A stretch of 64,000 nucleotides of DNA, taken from assembly GCA_037043015.1 (NCBI GenBank), contig CM073322.1, positions 1,251,601 to 1,315,600 on the forward strand, given 5' to 3'. Within the stretch, counting starts at the first letter, position 1, and every line of letters starts with the position of its first letter. The DNA comes from Bryum argenteum (Eukaryota > Streptophyta > Bryopsida > Bryales > Bryaceae). The notes below the pieces were generated by a model that worked only from the letters and a program-made list of their open reading frames with translations, searched no databases and had not been told where the DNA came from. Positions 38,258 through 51,300 of the stretch are shown piece by piece. The position numbers and the translations under genes were made by a program.

Positions 38258-41200
38258 TCAATTCCTGTAGCCGATACCGAAGTGGAACCGGCGTGCCTTA
38301 CTATCGTTGAATGCATATTCTAATCGCAAAGGTCCCAAAGGAGAATCCACTCTAAGTCCTGCCCCGTATCCATACCCCTGCCCAGGTTTGCCACGCACTC
38401 CTGCAGGATCGCCTGCAAATGGAACAAGAACGAAAGTCACAACCACGTGCATCTCGTTATTAGATTGATTATTATGATACTAAAAATGGCATCATGTTGA
38501 TATATCAAAAAATTCATGTTGTGAAAACTAGTGCAGATTTTTGTTTCTCAAATCCCTCAATGCTTCATGGAGCAGCAACTGGCTTTTTAAAATGGTCGAT
38601 ACTTACGTGTTCTATGTTTGTAATGTCAAATATATACACAGTATAATACTATCTCTTGCAATGAATGAATTTCTTGTGATGAGAAAGTGATATTATACAA
38701 CATTGAAAGAAGGCAATACCTGGTACAGTGCTTCCAGATCTCAAATCCGACCCATAATCTGCAAAAATTGCTCCCTCCACTGGTCCAGCCTGCACATACA
38801 TCCAGTCCATTAAGCGTTTTGATTGTTAAGTTCAGAAGTCTCATTTCGAATTAAAAATCTGCATGAAGTGAAAACGACCATTAGCATACCGTAGCTTAAT
38901 AGTTCATTATTCTAAAGATTTTGAGTTCGACAAACCTACTTCGATTACCTACTCAATTGATTCAATCCGATTCCAGTTTTTTTTAATACAAATGAGTCTT
39001 TTGTAGTAATAGAAATCCGGAAGCTTCGGCATGTGCCGAACCTGCTATGTAACTACGGTTAAGTAGTTATCATGCGATAAATATCAATCATGCGATATTA
39101 TGTGAAATATCATCAAGCAAAAAAAGAAAGGACATAAATCGAAGAGAAAGAGAAGCTCACAAGTGGAATGGAGATCTCGCCACTGGCAACGACACATGAA
39201 CGGCCTGAACCTACAGCGCCTTCATCGTAGCCTCGGACACTATTGGTACCTCCAATAGGAAAAGCCTCATGGGGTGCTAAGTCCCCAACTACAGTACCTC
39301 CTGAAAAACTACAAAGCACAAGCCATGCACGAAAACTGTCAGTCCATGTCCATAAAATATGAGAATCACTGGTGTATAGATGCATTACAAGGGAAAAAGA
39401 ATTGTCCACTAACCTTGCTATGCAACGAACAGGTCCAAGACGAAGTCCCTGCCTAGCACGAACGTTGATTCGGTTGAAAAATAGCCAGTCTGCAGCTATA
39501 GGCAACCCTTGTTCTGTGTTGAAAACCAGCTGCAAAACAAAAGAAAAAGAATCACTTGGATGATCTCACATGTACATACAAAGAGAGTTAATAAACAAAC
39601 ATGCAGAAGACATACATGAAATACATGAAACACATTCAAAATGAAGGTAGATGGCTATCATATTACTTGGGATGAGCCATTGTCTCCCGAATCTGTGTAT
39701 ACAGTTTCCAATTTTGTCACCAGCATGTCATCGTAAGCTCGACCACTGCATCACAGACATCAATACCACAAGCACCCTCAAAACAAAGAATACTTTTTGT
39801 GGACTTCCTCCAAATCGGCTCAAAAACCAACTTACAGCCGGATAGATCATTTCAATTTCCATATATACGCCTCACACAATAATGACAAGCAGATCCAATC
39901 AGTACAGACCTGTTCTTTTCACCGACAATAGACAAACAAAACGAGCTGAAATGGTTCGCGGTTAAGAATCACACCATAAGACTGTGATTCCGAACGCCCT
40001 GCAAGCTGTCTTGCTGAGGATTTTGATGAGGAAGTTACAGAAACAGATCTTGTAGACCTAATCTTGATAACCTTTGAATGTTCTAAATGGTCTGAAGTCT
40101 TCTGCTTATAAAAAAGTTGATGGAATAAGGACAAACCTGAATGTGAGAGGGCCACCATACATATCAACAACCTTCACTGACCCGTGTTCATCTCGAGCTC
40201 CTGCTCTCTGAAAGGTGAAAACTAGTAGCTTAATAATCGCTTCTTTCCTACGTTGACAGTTCAAATATACACAAACCGGAATGGGAGAATGAAAGTAACG
40301 ACAGCTTACTTGAAAACTGATCCCAGCAGTGCCACTCCATTTTGGCCGCAATGGTCTACTATAATCTACACCCGCCATCAGCCTACCTATTGTCACTCCC
40401 CCATGTAACGGACCAGTTGACGATGCATCTTTGCGTATGCCGTGTACAGTTGTCCCGGGTGCTCGTGAGTTCTGCGACCACAAATTCCACGACCCTATAT
40501 CAGCAGTATTACTCTCCCACTTTGCTAACTAAAGAATCAGAACACACGTTAACATTCGTCAAGTGTTATTATGTGTCGAAATGGTACAGCTCACAAAACA
40601 ATCCGGCATATAGTCGATGCCCTACTTAAGACATCAGGATTAAATCACAAGTAATACTATCACGAATCAATAGTAAAGTATCCACAAATCACACCCAGTA
40701 TATTTCACACGTACCTGAATATTTATGGAGCGGGAAGTTCGCTTATCATCACCCTCAATCCAAGGATCCGTGTAATTTATTCTAAACATGGAATCAACTT
40801 GTCCCCTCTCCAATGAGATGTTGAGCTTCTGATTCCGTCCAAATGCATTTCTGTGTGAATAAGCAAAGCTGCAGTAATACAACACAAACGTCCTCAGAAA
40901 ATCGACTTGATTGATGAAATTTTGCAATTTACTATTCGAGCCAGGATTACAATCTCTACATTATGTAAGAAGAGCTGAAGGTGGTACTCAGAGCAACTGG
41001 TAGTAACTCACCTTCCGACAAGACCAGAAAGGGCTCCGTTTGAAATCCTGTACACATGAAACAGTACCTAGTTAATCTAAGATTAAAAGTAGCTCACAGC
41101 AATGTAAACTGAAGTTCTGGCAAAGCGGGTAACTCAAATTCCCATTCGCTTCTTGAAATATAAGGAGCCCAAGTTAAGATATCTACCCATTGCCTGATAA

Positions 41201-43265
41201 GCCACCTCCAGCTGAGAAACCCCCAGTCACACGCTCTACCACGTTCATCGTTAGATCCACCATGCCCGTATCTGCGCGCACTCAAATTTGTGAGTCGATG
41301 AACTAAATGCTCCACTACAACCCTCACATTGGTAATACATCAGGTTTTAGTAAGAGATCCAAGACCAGAAAGAGTACAAAGGTTACAAGGTGGTGGTTAA
41401 TCCTCACCACCAGCAGGCTGGGGTACCAAGTTCACATCCTCCATAATACCCATTGTAAATACGGTCTCAACATCTCGTCGCCCTTCTTGTAGACTATACA
41501 CCTGAGAACAAGTAGAAGGTTTTGGTTGATCACTAAGCATATGAGAAAGGATAACCCACACTTCAATCCTCCCTAAGGTACAATCCTCCCTATGAATTGA
41601 AATGAGGTGCTTAGAAGCTCCTTATCCAAGAAAGGAAGCGGAGATAAGTTCAAGCTTGCACCCATTCACCTGTCCTTTCTTCGTAGTCAATTGACGAAGA
41701 AGAGTCTCTGGCCTGGTCTTCCCAACAGTAGGCTCTCCACTGCAAAAAACCAAATAACAATTATAATCATAAAACGAAAACCCTCCGTTATCAAAGCCGA
41801 TTCATTTCCTCACTGAAATTCAAATAGTAATGCAACGGGCCACGTACGTCTTTCTATCCAAAAACCTAATGTTGATGCTGTTCACCTCTGCCTCTGCTAC
41901 TTGGACCTTGATCACACCATCTGGTAGAATCTCAACATCTGTCACCTGTCATTCATCAAACCAATCTCATTATGACAATAAGAGAGCAGCCAAAACTCCT
42001 GCGAAAACATGAGACTCCAGAAAGAGTATCTACTTCCTTAACGATCCATCGAACTCGACACTGTTGAAAGGCTTGCATTGTAAAATGCAGGATAGATTAT
42101 CATCTCCCACCTAGAGAGCATCTAATCAGGTAAAATCCCGATGTGCATACCTGTCCGAAAAGACCTCGATCTCTATACCAGCCATTGAGAGTATCCAGAA
42201 CTGTGTTGAGCCGTTGAATGTTGACCACCTTTCCTGCAGAGACATTAGCCGTCCATCAAAACACCAATACGAAACCTTCATTTCGTGACCATTTACCACA
42301 AATATGAGGCCAATCTTCAGTTTTTTGTGATGCACATCTGGGGAGTTAACATTGCAAGGTTGCATTTCCTCACTGATTCATGGAGTCCACCTCAAGTGAC
42401 CAAGTATATAGATGATGATTAAAATATGAAACCTCTGCTTGATGAGAAAGACATACCAAATTCACTACGGAATGCATTGTGCACGACCCGAGTAGGAAGC
42501 ACATTGGCACCGCTGCAAACCAAACCTTTCAACTCTTGGTTCGGCTCCACCTTTAGTCACATCAAACGAGGATCCCGTCAAAAATTAGCTCCCATTGCAT
42601 GAAAGCTGAACACTAGAAGATTTAGTCATTGATCATTGATGAAATTAAATGTTTTGAAGGTTTTTGGAACAATCAAAGAAGTTGCGAAAACATCGCATAT
42701 TTCAACTGACCTTGAACACGAGGCGCACACCATCGCGGGTATCTTCAGCAGTAGGCATGCACGAAGCAAAAAAGCCGGTATCAATAATCCGGTGCACATC
42801 AGCCTGAACCTCCGAGGTCGTGAGAGCAAAATTCGGCTTGCAAGCTTTGAGCGCTTCCCATGCAGTACTACTGAGCTCAGGGTCAGAAAGCTCTTGTCCA
42901 TCTTTGTCTTGAATCAAAATCTCGCTAATGAGCACCCTCTCCTCCTCCGAGGTCGCCCCTTCTTGGCCCCCGAGCTGAAGTCGCTTCTTCGGTCGCACAG
43001 ACTCCGCCGGTTCCGCATTGCTCAACGACAATGACGCCAATTGCAATGGCGCAAACGTGAGTGGCCTCTCCGCTGCATGCTTCAGAAGGGAGTCCCGAAC
43101 CCTAATTGCTATCGAACCCCAAGATTGGACGATTCCTTCCGCGGCGGACAACAATTTTCCAAACGGCGATTGAATGGGACTCACTCGCGGTCGCGGGGGT
43201 CGGTAGAGCGGGAGCTTCACCCGCGAGAATGACACCCGGGCGGGTCCATACTCTGACGAGCACAT
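38258..43265 (-). CDS. OEP80: OEP80 (Toc75-V), Omp85-family outer envelope assembly protein
   Basis: OEP80 sits in the chloroplast outer envelope and is thought to insert beta-barrel proteins, as BamA and Sam50 do. Exons on minus (high to low): 43265-42711, 42550-42457, 42233-42151, 41945-41848, 41739-41670, 41501-41411, 41271-41187, 41047-41012, 40868-40715, 40471-40310, 40207-40137, 39745-39667, 39529-39414, 39308-39161, 38789-38720 and 38412-38258; 688 aa. A basic, Ser/Pro-rich N-terminus precedes POTRA-like repeats (about 130-380), with [27 protein letters not shown] and [18 protein letters not shown]. The barrel follows, with NPHRN-type [15 protein letters not shown] and TDPWIEGDD. The Omp85 loop-6 motif is SVRGY (588-592) and the C-terminus is FHFGIGYRN. 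Length is close to the roughly 730-aa Arabidopsis protein. The 36-bp exon at 41047 is notably small. Confidence 0.95.
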
Positions 43266-43829
43266 GGTGCCCTTCGACCTAAACTCAAATCTTCCACAAC
43301 AATCACTCCCTGTTCCTCAATTCTTCAAAAAAATCCGTTTAGCGCGGCCTACATTGTGCTGGAAATTCACGCCCTGGTCCACAGTACACCATTTTCATCG
43401 ATCTAAAAAGCAATTTTTCAGCAATATGCATGTAAACGATTGAGAAAATGTGCAGAAAAAGGTGGAATCGCTGGTGCTTACCAAACCCTAATGTGGCGAT
43501 GGAAAGAGCTACAGAGGAGCAGCAAAAAGCTGGCCCTCGTTGCGATAGAGGCTCCCGCCATCCCTCCGTTTTCGGGTGCCATGGGTACATTCGTTCTCGG
43601 AGCTTGAGAACATTGTGCATCGTTTTATCCGTATATTCATTTGAAGGGAAAAGGTCATGGCCAAATGATTTTTTAAATGGAGATGGAAATGGTCTCAAGG
43701 AAATAATTCCCTTTGTGTAAAACGTGCTTCATGTTTGAAATGTAGAATTATTGTGACACAAAATGTTGTAAATGATTGTTTGCTAAAGGTAAGCGTATCA
43801 TAAAAAACTAAAAGGTGATTCTTGTTTAA
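43266..43829. other. OEP80 promoter/leader region
   Basis: Upstream of the OEP80 start codon. The open minus frame 43339-43698 has no domain and probably overlaps the 5' leader. Confidence 0.35.
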
Positions 43830-44421
43830 CCCCTAGGCGTTCGTGGGTTTGCGTGGACCCAAAAAATGCACAATCTTTGAGGAGTTGAATCTCCTTTATC
43901 CATTGTTGGATTCTGATTTTATTTTTTGGTTTGGAATCCTATTCGAGTCTAGTTCTTGTTGTAGAAATCTTGGAATCTAATACTCATTTTGAAGACATGG
44001 CATGGATTTTGGTGCAAGAGGCTTGGATTTGGACTATTCTTTATTTGTAAGATATGAGGCAATTTTCACCATTGTAAGGTTGTTTTTTAAGCCAAGATTT
44101 GTTTTCAGTTTTTTTTAAGTTCAAAGAGTATTTTGAGATGAAGGTGAACAACTTCCTTGTTGGTGAAATTTTGATTGCAATTGGTTTGTTGAAGTACCTC
44201 CACTTCAAAGTGAAAATGTTGAAATTTCATAATTGTTTTTGAGTATAAATACATTACAATCTCACAATCTATAAGGGTTTATGACTCTATATTTGACCCA
44301 CATGACCTACACAAAGTGCATCACAAGATTGTACGATTGAGATTTGTATAACTAACTATTTGTTTAGAAAGCTTTCAAAAAGTATGTTTCTTGACTAAAA
44401 AATGGCACGGATGTCTAAGGG
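43830..44421. mobile_element. 592-bp TTAA-flanked element (T3)
   Basis: It begins CCCCTAGGCGTTCGTG after TTAA (43826-43829). It ends CACGGATGTCTAAGGG before TTAA (44422-44425). The termini are imperfect inverted repeats of about 16 bp. The interior is AT-rich with no ORF. Confidence 0.55.
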
Positions 44422-44706
44422 TTAAATTGCAAGTATAAATCAAAAATGTATAATGTGATATGTCTATTTTATTTTCAACCTTAACTTTTTTCATTCTCTC
44501 TTACTTTTAGTTACCAATTACCGATACATTAATATAGCTATTTTTGTTACTAAATGAAATCATAAAAATGGCATATAAAATGTCATTTTTTTTCATGGCA
44601 ATGGAGGAAGTTTTTTGGAAATTTACAAAAATAAGATATACACATCAAAGCTTCTCAATAAGGTATGCTAGATATTTTGGTTTTGTTCCCTAAATGATAC
44701 ACTAAA

Positions 44707-45258
44707 GATTATACAGTGTATAATTTACATTTCCAATACATAAGCACTAGAAACCCCAATTAGCTTCAAGGTGACATCTAATTTGATGCAGAACTTTCTT
44801 AAGGCAATCTTACTTAAACTTAAGAGTTGCATTTTAGGACACGTCTTGTCGCCTTCAATTTTTAGTACATCACTTGCTATAATGCACACAGATTATACAG
44901 TGTATAATTTACATTTCCAATACATAAGCACTAGAAACCCCAATTAGCTTCAAGGTGACATCTAATTTGATGCAGAACTTTCTTAAGGCAATCTTACTTA
45001 AACTTAAGAGTTGCATTTTAGGACACGTCTTGTCGCCTTCAATTTTTAGTACATCACTTGCTATAATGCACACAGATTATACAGTGTATAATTTACATTT
45101 CCAATACATAAGCACTAGAAACCCCAATTAGCTTCAAGGTGACATCTAATTTGATGCAGAACTTTCTTAAGGCAATCTTACTTAAACTTAAGAGTTGCAT
45201 TTTAGGACACGTCTTGTCGCCTTCAATTTTTAGTACATCACTTGCTATAATGCACACA
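44707..45258. repeat. Perfect 3 x 184 bp tandem repeat
   Basis: Three consecutive 184-bp units starting GATTATACAGTGTATAATTT (44707, 44891 and 45075) look identical base for base. The array ends at 45258 with a further GA. Confidence 0.95.
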
Positions 45259-46191
45259 GAGAAATGCTATTACAATTTGTATTATATTGCATGTACCCAT
45301 CTGTAAAGGTATAATTGATAATTCACATTCTAATCTTAGGTGGCATTACTATAGCATATATTGACACCTTTTCCTCCTGATGCAACACATTCACCTTGTT
45401 ATTATTTAAGTCACATTTTTAAAACCTCACGTACCTCCAATTAATTTTGTCTTACTAAATAGCAAAATGACAATCACAAATGTTGTAAAACTTGGTTTGA
45501 GCACATAGACACGAAACTCATGATGTTACAAGCCACTAAAATTATGCAACCACGACCATCAAATTCATTTAGAAATTCATAAATACTCATGCATCTCACT
45601 GACCCACATCTTAACAACCCAAATTGCCTAAGTCCTTGGCTGCAACACTCATTTCAGCACGACACTCCGCCAAACACATCTTCCACTAATTTGGAGACAC
45701 CATGGACTTTGCGATCCCCTATTAGAGAAGAGTGATGATTGCACTTGTTGCTTATTCGACACCAATTACCAAAGCAAACTTGGACAAGTACAAACCAATG
45801 CCTTCATTGTCGAGATTTTCGCACAAAGTTCGCATAACAAATTGCACACTCAAATTTACATATCACCTTGTTAAGCCAAATACTAAGTCCTTGCTCATGA
45901 TACAAAAGAAGTCACTTGACTCCGCAACCTCATGGAGCAATTCATTAATACTCATGCTCAAAGAGATGACATGTTGGTGCTAAGAGTTTGGTCTCTCAGC
46001 CAAGAGTTTGGGTACGATGAAAATGAAAACCCAAACTTTGGTTAAGAAGGCCAAATTCTATTTTCAATAAAATACTCAAAGGTCACTACGGTAATAATAA
46101 TATCTAATAGACTCTTCTCTCCAACCTCTTGCCCAAGAATGGAGGAGTTTCGGCAACAACCTCTCTACTTGGAACAACATATTGTGAACCG
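45259..46191. other. Intergenic DNA
   Basis: No gene seen. The short + frame 45732-45983 has no recognisable domain. Confidence 0.3.
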
Positions 46192-46520
46192 ACCAAGGCA
46201 CCATGGTGGTTAGGGCTCATGGCCCCCTATAAGGAGGTCGTGGGTACTATTCCCCATGCTGGCATGGTGCTCACCATTATAGTCCGCCGAACTATGGTGG
46301 GGGTTTTTGGACCTCGTCATATGGGTACCTCAAATCCCTTCGGGGGATACCATGTCTCGTATCTCTGAGGCACTAGTGGCTAGGTAGGAACTAACATAGT
46401 GTTCACCCCCAAAGGAGTTAATAGTCCCGCCATTGGTGTGATGACCTCCAGGCATACATCAAAGGATAGGTCGAAAGAACACTCTATTTATGCCAACCTC
46501 TGAATGGAGTTTCTCTTCTT
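46192..46520 (+). mobile_element. tRNA-derived SINE, copy C
   Basis: It aligns with copy B from ACCAAGGCACCATGGTGGTTAG (A box region) through AAGGAGGTCGTGGGTACTA (degenerate B box) to ATGGAGTTTCTCTTC. It is older than copy A, judging by decay of the B box. Confidence 0.7.
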
Positions 46521-46643
46521 TTAAACCGGCCCTAACATCATATCACATTAAATCCTCAAACACTTGTAGCTTAATATACCACCACACAAGGCCCTAGCTT
46601 ACTTATCTCTTGAAAGGACCGTTTTGTGAAGGGTAAGGACCGA

Positions 46644-46726
46644 GTGGAGAGGCGTTACGCAAATGAGGGCCTCACCAAGGCCGGCAGGCCGAGTGTGGGC
46701 CCCTCATTTGCGTAACGCCTCTCCAC
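46644..46726. ncRNA. Perfect 26-bp hairpin, candidate small-RNA precursor
   Basis: The left arm 46644-46669 (GTGGAGAGGCGTTACGCAAA and onward) pairs perfectly with the right arm 46701-46726 across a 31-base loop, which itself contains GGCCGGCAGGCC. The flanking GACCGA / GAGGTC bases nearly extend the stem. Another inverted pair (GAGCG..GGCGCC / GGCGCC..CGCTC) follows at 46818-46873. It could be a young MIRNA-like hairpin or a foldback element end. Expression is unknown. Confidence 0.35.
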
Positions 46727-47240
46727 GAGGTCGTTGCCCAACGTAAAGATGCAGCAACGAAATAAAATAACGCAACAAGAAAAAGAAATGAAATCTAAAA
46801 GAAAAAGAAAATATCAGAGCGTAAGGCGCCTTCTCGTCGCGAAGCGGTCTAATAAGGCGCCATTCGCTCCTTTAACAATTTCGTTGCCGGGTCTTTACGA
46901 ATTTATATGAGGTAGAAATTGTTCTGTCCAAATTAGCCAACATAAACCATTTTTCACTGTTCTTCCTCTATAACCATATCTGGGTTCATTTAAAAGGTGG
47001 GTGGGTGAGACGATGAGGTGCGATATCCTGGTCGATGAGTGGTGGATTCAAACGGAAGGAAAAAGCCTGGCAACATCCCTCCAGGTCCGACTCCATTGCG
47101 ACGAGCGCATTTCCTACTCAAGGCACTCGTGCGATTGGATTCGAGCGAGGAGCGGGGGATCCAAGTGGCAGGGCGCGACAGCCGAGAGAGACCATCGCGG
47201 AGTGGACCCAGCTCGACTCTCCTCTCTCCTCCTCTCCCGC
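46727..47240 (+). other. OEP37 upstream region
   Basis: Putative promoter side of OEP37. It carries the second short inverted repeat (about 46818-46873). No gene is called. Confidence 0.3.
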
Positions 47241-48302
47241 TTCGACAACCCACAGAACTATCCCCTTTTCCGTCTCTCTCTCTCCCTCTCTCTCTGACTG
47301 ACCAAGTGCAGAGACTCGACCGGGGACGGACCCCAAGTGCGCATCTGCTCTACCTCAACTGCAGCACTCAGCTATCACGTTATCTGTTGCCAATCATCCC
47401 TTCCCTTTGTGCCCACATTCCATCGCATTTGCAGCCATCAGGTCAGTTTTTCCCTCCCGCGCTTTACTTTCTTTTCGCTTTTCTTGGGGGTTGCTCCACT
47501 TCGTGAGAGTGTGAGCTGCATTGCCTCGAGGGTTTTGCCTCGGGAATGTCGATCTAATTGAGGGTTTTAACAATATATTGGGGGGAGCCAGCCAGCCAGC
47601 ATTGGTCGATTTTTTAGTTCCTCGTCTAGGGTTCATCAATGGCTCACTCGAAATGGAAATGGCTCTCCTTCGGTAATGGCTGACCTCGGAAGAGGCTCGC
47701 CTTGGAAATGGCTGATTCGAAGTTTCTATTGCTTCGGAGCATTTTTTTTGTCGTAACACTTCGGCCATTATCTAATCAGTAAGGGATTTAGTGATCGTGG
47801 TCTTTTTGGTAACCGAGTTTGATTTGGAAGCTAGTTGAAAACCATTAGAGCCGTTAAGTATTCAAACTCATGTAGCTCCTTTCAGGGTTACGGTTGTTGT
47901 TCCGAAGAGTCGACAAAACACAAGATGTCCAGCATTCCTGTGCGCCCAAACTGAAGAAAATGCGATTTGAAAATCGCAAATGATACTCCCACCAAGCTGG
48001 ATGTCTCATTCCACCAGGATTTCCACCGAGCTTGCTTGTGGGAATGAGACATTCTGGGTGGAAAATATCACACTTTTCCACTAGTAACTGCAAATGTAGC
48101 AGGTTTTTAGCGTGTTAGGTTTGGATTCGAATGGACAAGAGCGAGCTTTTACGGCCCAAAACTGAAGAATGTTTACGCATACAAGCAGGTTTAGTGATGG
48201 TATGCTTGGAATCGAATCGAGCACTACAATTTCAAGAGGATGATCGTTTCGAGGATTGGAACTAACAAGGGGTGGTCTCTTGATCCCGTTCAGGTGGCAA
48301 CA
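47241..48302 (+). promoter_or_regulatory. OEP37 5' leader with probable leader intron
   Basis: A CT-rich stretch (about 47268-47296, TCTCTCTC) is typical of plant 5' UTRs. A good donor, GCCATCAG|GTCAG (about 47442), and an acceptor, CCGTTCAG|GTGGCAAC (about 48293), would splice a leader exon to just before the ATG at 48303. This is inferred from splice signals only. Confidence 0.4.
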
Positions 48303-51300
48303 ATGGGAGCGGAAACGCAGGCGGGGATGATACAACACCCAAAGAGAGATTTCAACTGGAAGTGGAAGCTCCCCGCAGTGAAACTGTCCACCGAGTATGA
48401 TTCCGAGGGAGGCATGTTCGCCAACAAGGTGTCGGCACGCTTGTTCAACGGCCTGGCCAAGCTGACGGGCTCCATTCAACGAGAACCCGCGGGCACTTTC
48501 ACCTACCCCATGCTCGGGGTCGTCACCAAGTACTTGTCTGTTCTCTATGACCATTCGGAGCGCAATGCCCTCGTCACCATGAATACCGACGTCGGAAGGA
48601 ACGTCTCCGTCAAGTATTTGCGGGATATCAAGGTACATACACCCCCTCTCTCTCTCTTTTTCCATTCAAATCTATCAATGATTCGAAACCAGCTCAAACC
48701 TCGAAATCCTTCCAAAAACTTGGTTTTTGAGCATTTCAAGTGAAGGATCTCGTTTGAAACTGTTTAATAAGCCTCCCCACCAGGTTTTAGTAAAAGTCGC
48801 CGACGGATCTTGAGAATAATATTCAGCCATAGTTTTGGTAAAAGCAGCATTTCTGCATTTTGAGTCGAAATGATTGCCATTGGGCTTTTGTCGACTTTAA
48901 GGGTTTATCATACTTTGATACAGTGGTCACTTTCTTCATTTCGTTTTGATCAAGACATGCATCTGATATTAGTGCGCTACAAACCTATCTCTCTTATTTA
49001 ACCATTCAAGTGTCAAGGTCACGCTTTATTGAGCCTCTTTTTTTCCCGTTTCATTTGAGAACCAGTTCTTACTCAAATCAAACTTTGTTTTAAGAGGAGT
49101 CTTTTTCATGTCGCATGGAGTGCTTTGTTCATGCTAGTAGTGCTACAAACTTCTCTTCTCAAACCAGTTTCTTCATACAGCGGCTCTTTGCCATCAAGTT
49201 TTAATCATCAACACAAAGCAGTGGTCGTACTGATACTAATGCTATCTCTCATCTTTAATCATTGACTTTGTTTTCACATGCAATATTAGTTGCTAAAGTC
49301 TATTCTCTTTATCTTAATCATTGAGTTCATTTCATCACTTTGTGTTTTAGAAAAGCTCATGCAAGTAGAGTATTCACTGATTCTTTGTGACAAAATGGGA
49401 TGTACAGGCTCAGCAAGGGGAAGTGAAGGTGCAGGCGCACACTTCGGACCTGCGATATAAGACGGAGATTTCTTACGACGTGCCAGCCACAGCTTTGGTA
49501 TGTGACCCACAATCAGCTTCGTTCTCTTTTTTCAGTCATCATAGTAGAGACATAACTACCACTTTTTCTATATATACAAACATAACCATTTCTTTCCTGT
49601 GTGTTGACTCTTGAAATGAAATCATCCCCTAAAAGGAGAAGCTCTACAGTGATCTCAAGACTGTCATATCTGAAATCTTTGGGAAATCCAATCGTAGGAT
49701 GTCGTTTACAACTGTCTAATTATGTCTACCCACCAATTTTTATCAAATTTCACCGAACGGATCTTGAGATATATTGAGTTAAAGTTTCCATATTTGTAGG
49801 ATCAATATATCGACCCAATTCGGGGTTCTCTTCTTCTTTAGAGGTTATTCATCAGATGCACAAAATGGATTTTGATTCTCATACCACATACGTGTTTGCT
49901 CATGCGATTCTTTTTTAGTGTATATATGTATATTTATCCTTTTTTTTCTGTTTTTGGAATGTGGGGGTGCAGCCAAGAGTAGTGTGCACATTCCCGATGG
50001 GAAGATTGAAGGCGGAAGAAGTGGAATTGGATGAGGAGCGGGCCATTGCCTTGAGTGGCTTCCTTGGTGGAAGACTGTTGAATGGCCAAGTTGTTGCCAG
50101 CTATTCTGATGAGAGCGCAACTTTGAAATATACATACAAGGTACTTACTTCCGAAACTTAACCTTATTGATTACTCAAAATTGCTACTTCCCACTAGAAA
50201 AAAATTGGGTGTTGAAGGAGAGCTCAAAGCATCTACTTCGTTTGCACATTTGTGATCCTTTCCAAAAAGAGAGCATTTTGTGACACCTTGTTGATGAGTC
50301 TTTGCTACCCCTATTACCTTCCACCAACCAGGATTGGAATGCTTAAACCCCTTGTTACAAATTTGTCACCGAGTCTTTTAATTTCAGGTTTTATAAACCT
50401 CAATTTATGAATTATCTTGTAGATTCAACCGTAGGATCAACGTGATTCACTCTCATTTTCTCAAACTTATATCGTTTATCATAATCTTCAAAGTGGTGGG
50501 GGTGAAAACATGCTCCTTATTTTGTTTCTTACAAAACAGTAGAGGTTGAGAGCACTGAAGAGGTGCCATGCATGAATTAACTGAAGTTGTATGTCACCCA
50601 GTTTGTTCCATGCATTTAACAAACTCTGTTTCATTTGTTTGTATCCTTGCAACCAAGAATGCATTCTTGGTTTACTCATGGAAAAGACCTCTAAGAATGC
50701 GACTTCTTCTTCGTTGCAAGAGAATGGTGTTACCTTACTCGTCAAAAATGAATGATAACTCATTGATCGTGGCTTTGTGTGCAGGATGAAGAGTTGACAT
50801 TGATACCATCAGTGTCATGGCCTCAATACACTCCATCAATTACTGTTAAGCGACAATTTGGACCAAAGAACAAGCTCAGGTACAATGAATGAATAGCCTC
50901 CTCTTTGTTAATTACACAAATTCTAATTGCCTGGAGACGAGTGCCATAAGAAAAAAGCAAGGCCTAAAGCACTATGGCAATGTGATTTACAGTTTTTTCC
51001 ACAACTTCGAGTCAACAACATGGAGTGCTGTATATAAATACAAACCAGTTGATGACTTCAAGGTCAAAGTGGGCTATGATTCGGAAGTTCGCCTTTCCTG
51101 GTTTTCACTCTGGGTAAGCTTCTTCTTCTTGCTTTCCTATTCCTATTTGAAACTACTCTACCCTATAAATATGGTCAAATCAAAACCATAGAGTCTTGCT
51201 AACACTGAGTAATTTCAAGTCTCAAATCACGAGTGCTCTTCAAATTTCAAATAACTGGATCCAAAACATAATCTGGAAGCTGAAAGTAGAGTGAGCTGAT

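Noticed and set aside
42636..43034. 132-codon + strand ORF
   Set aside because: Antisense to OEP80 exon 1.
44707..45258. CRISPR-like array
   Set aside because: Units are directly abutting and identical with no spacers, in a plant nuclear genome.
47039..47506. 155-codon ORF before OEP37
   Set aside because: Low-complexity Ser/Pro/Leu from a CT-rich leader, crossing a likely leader-intron donor; no domain.
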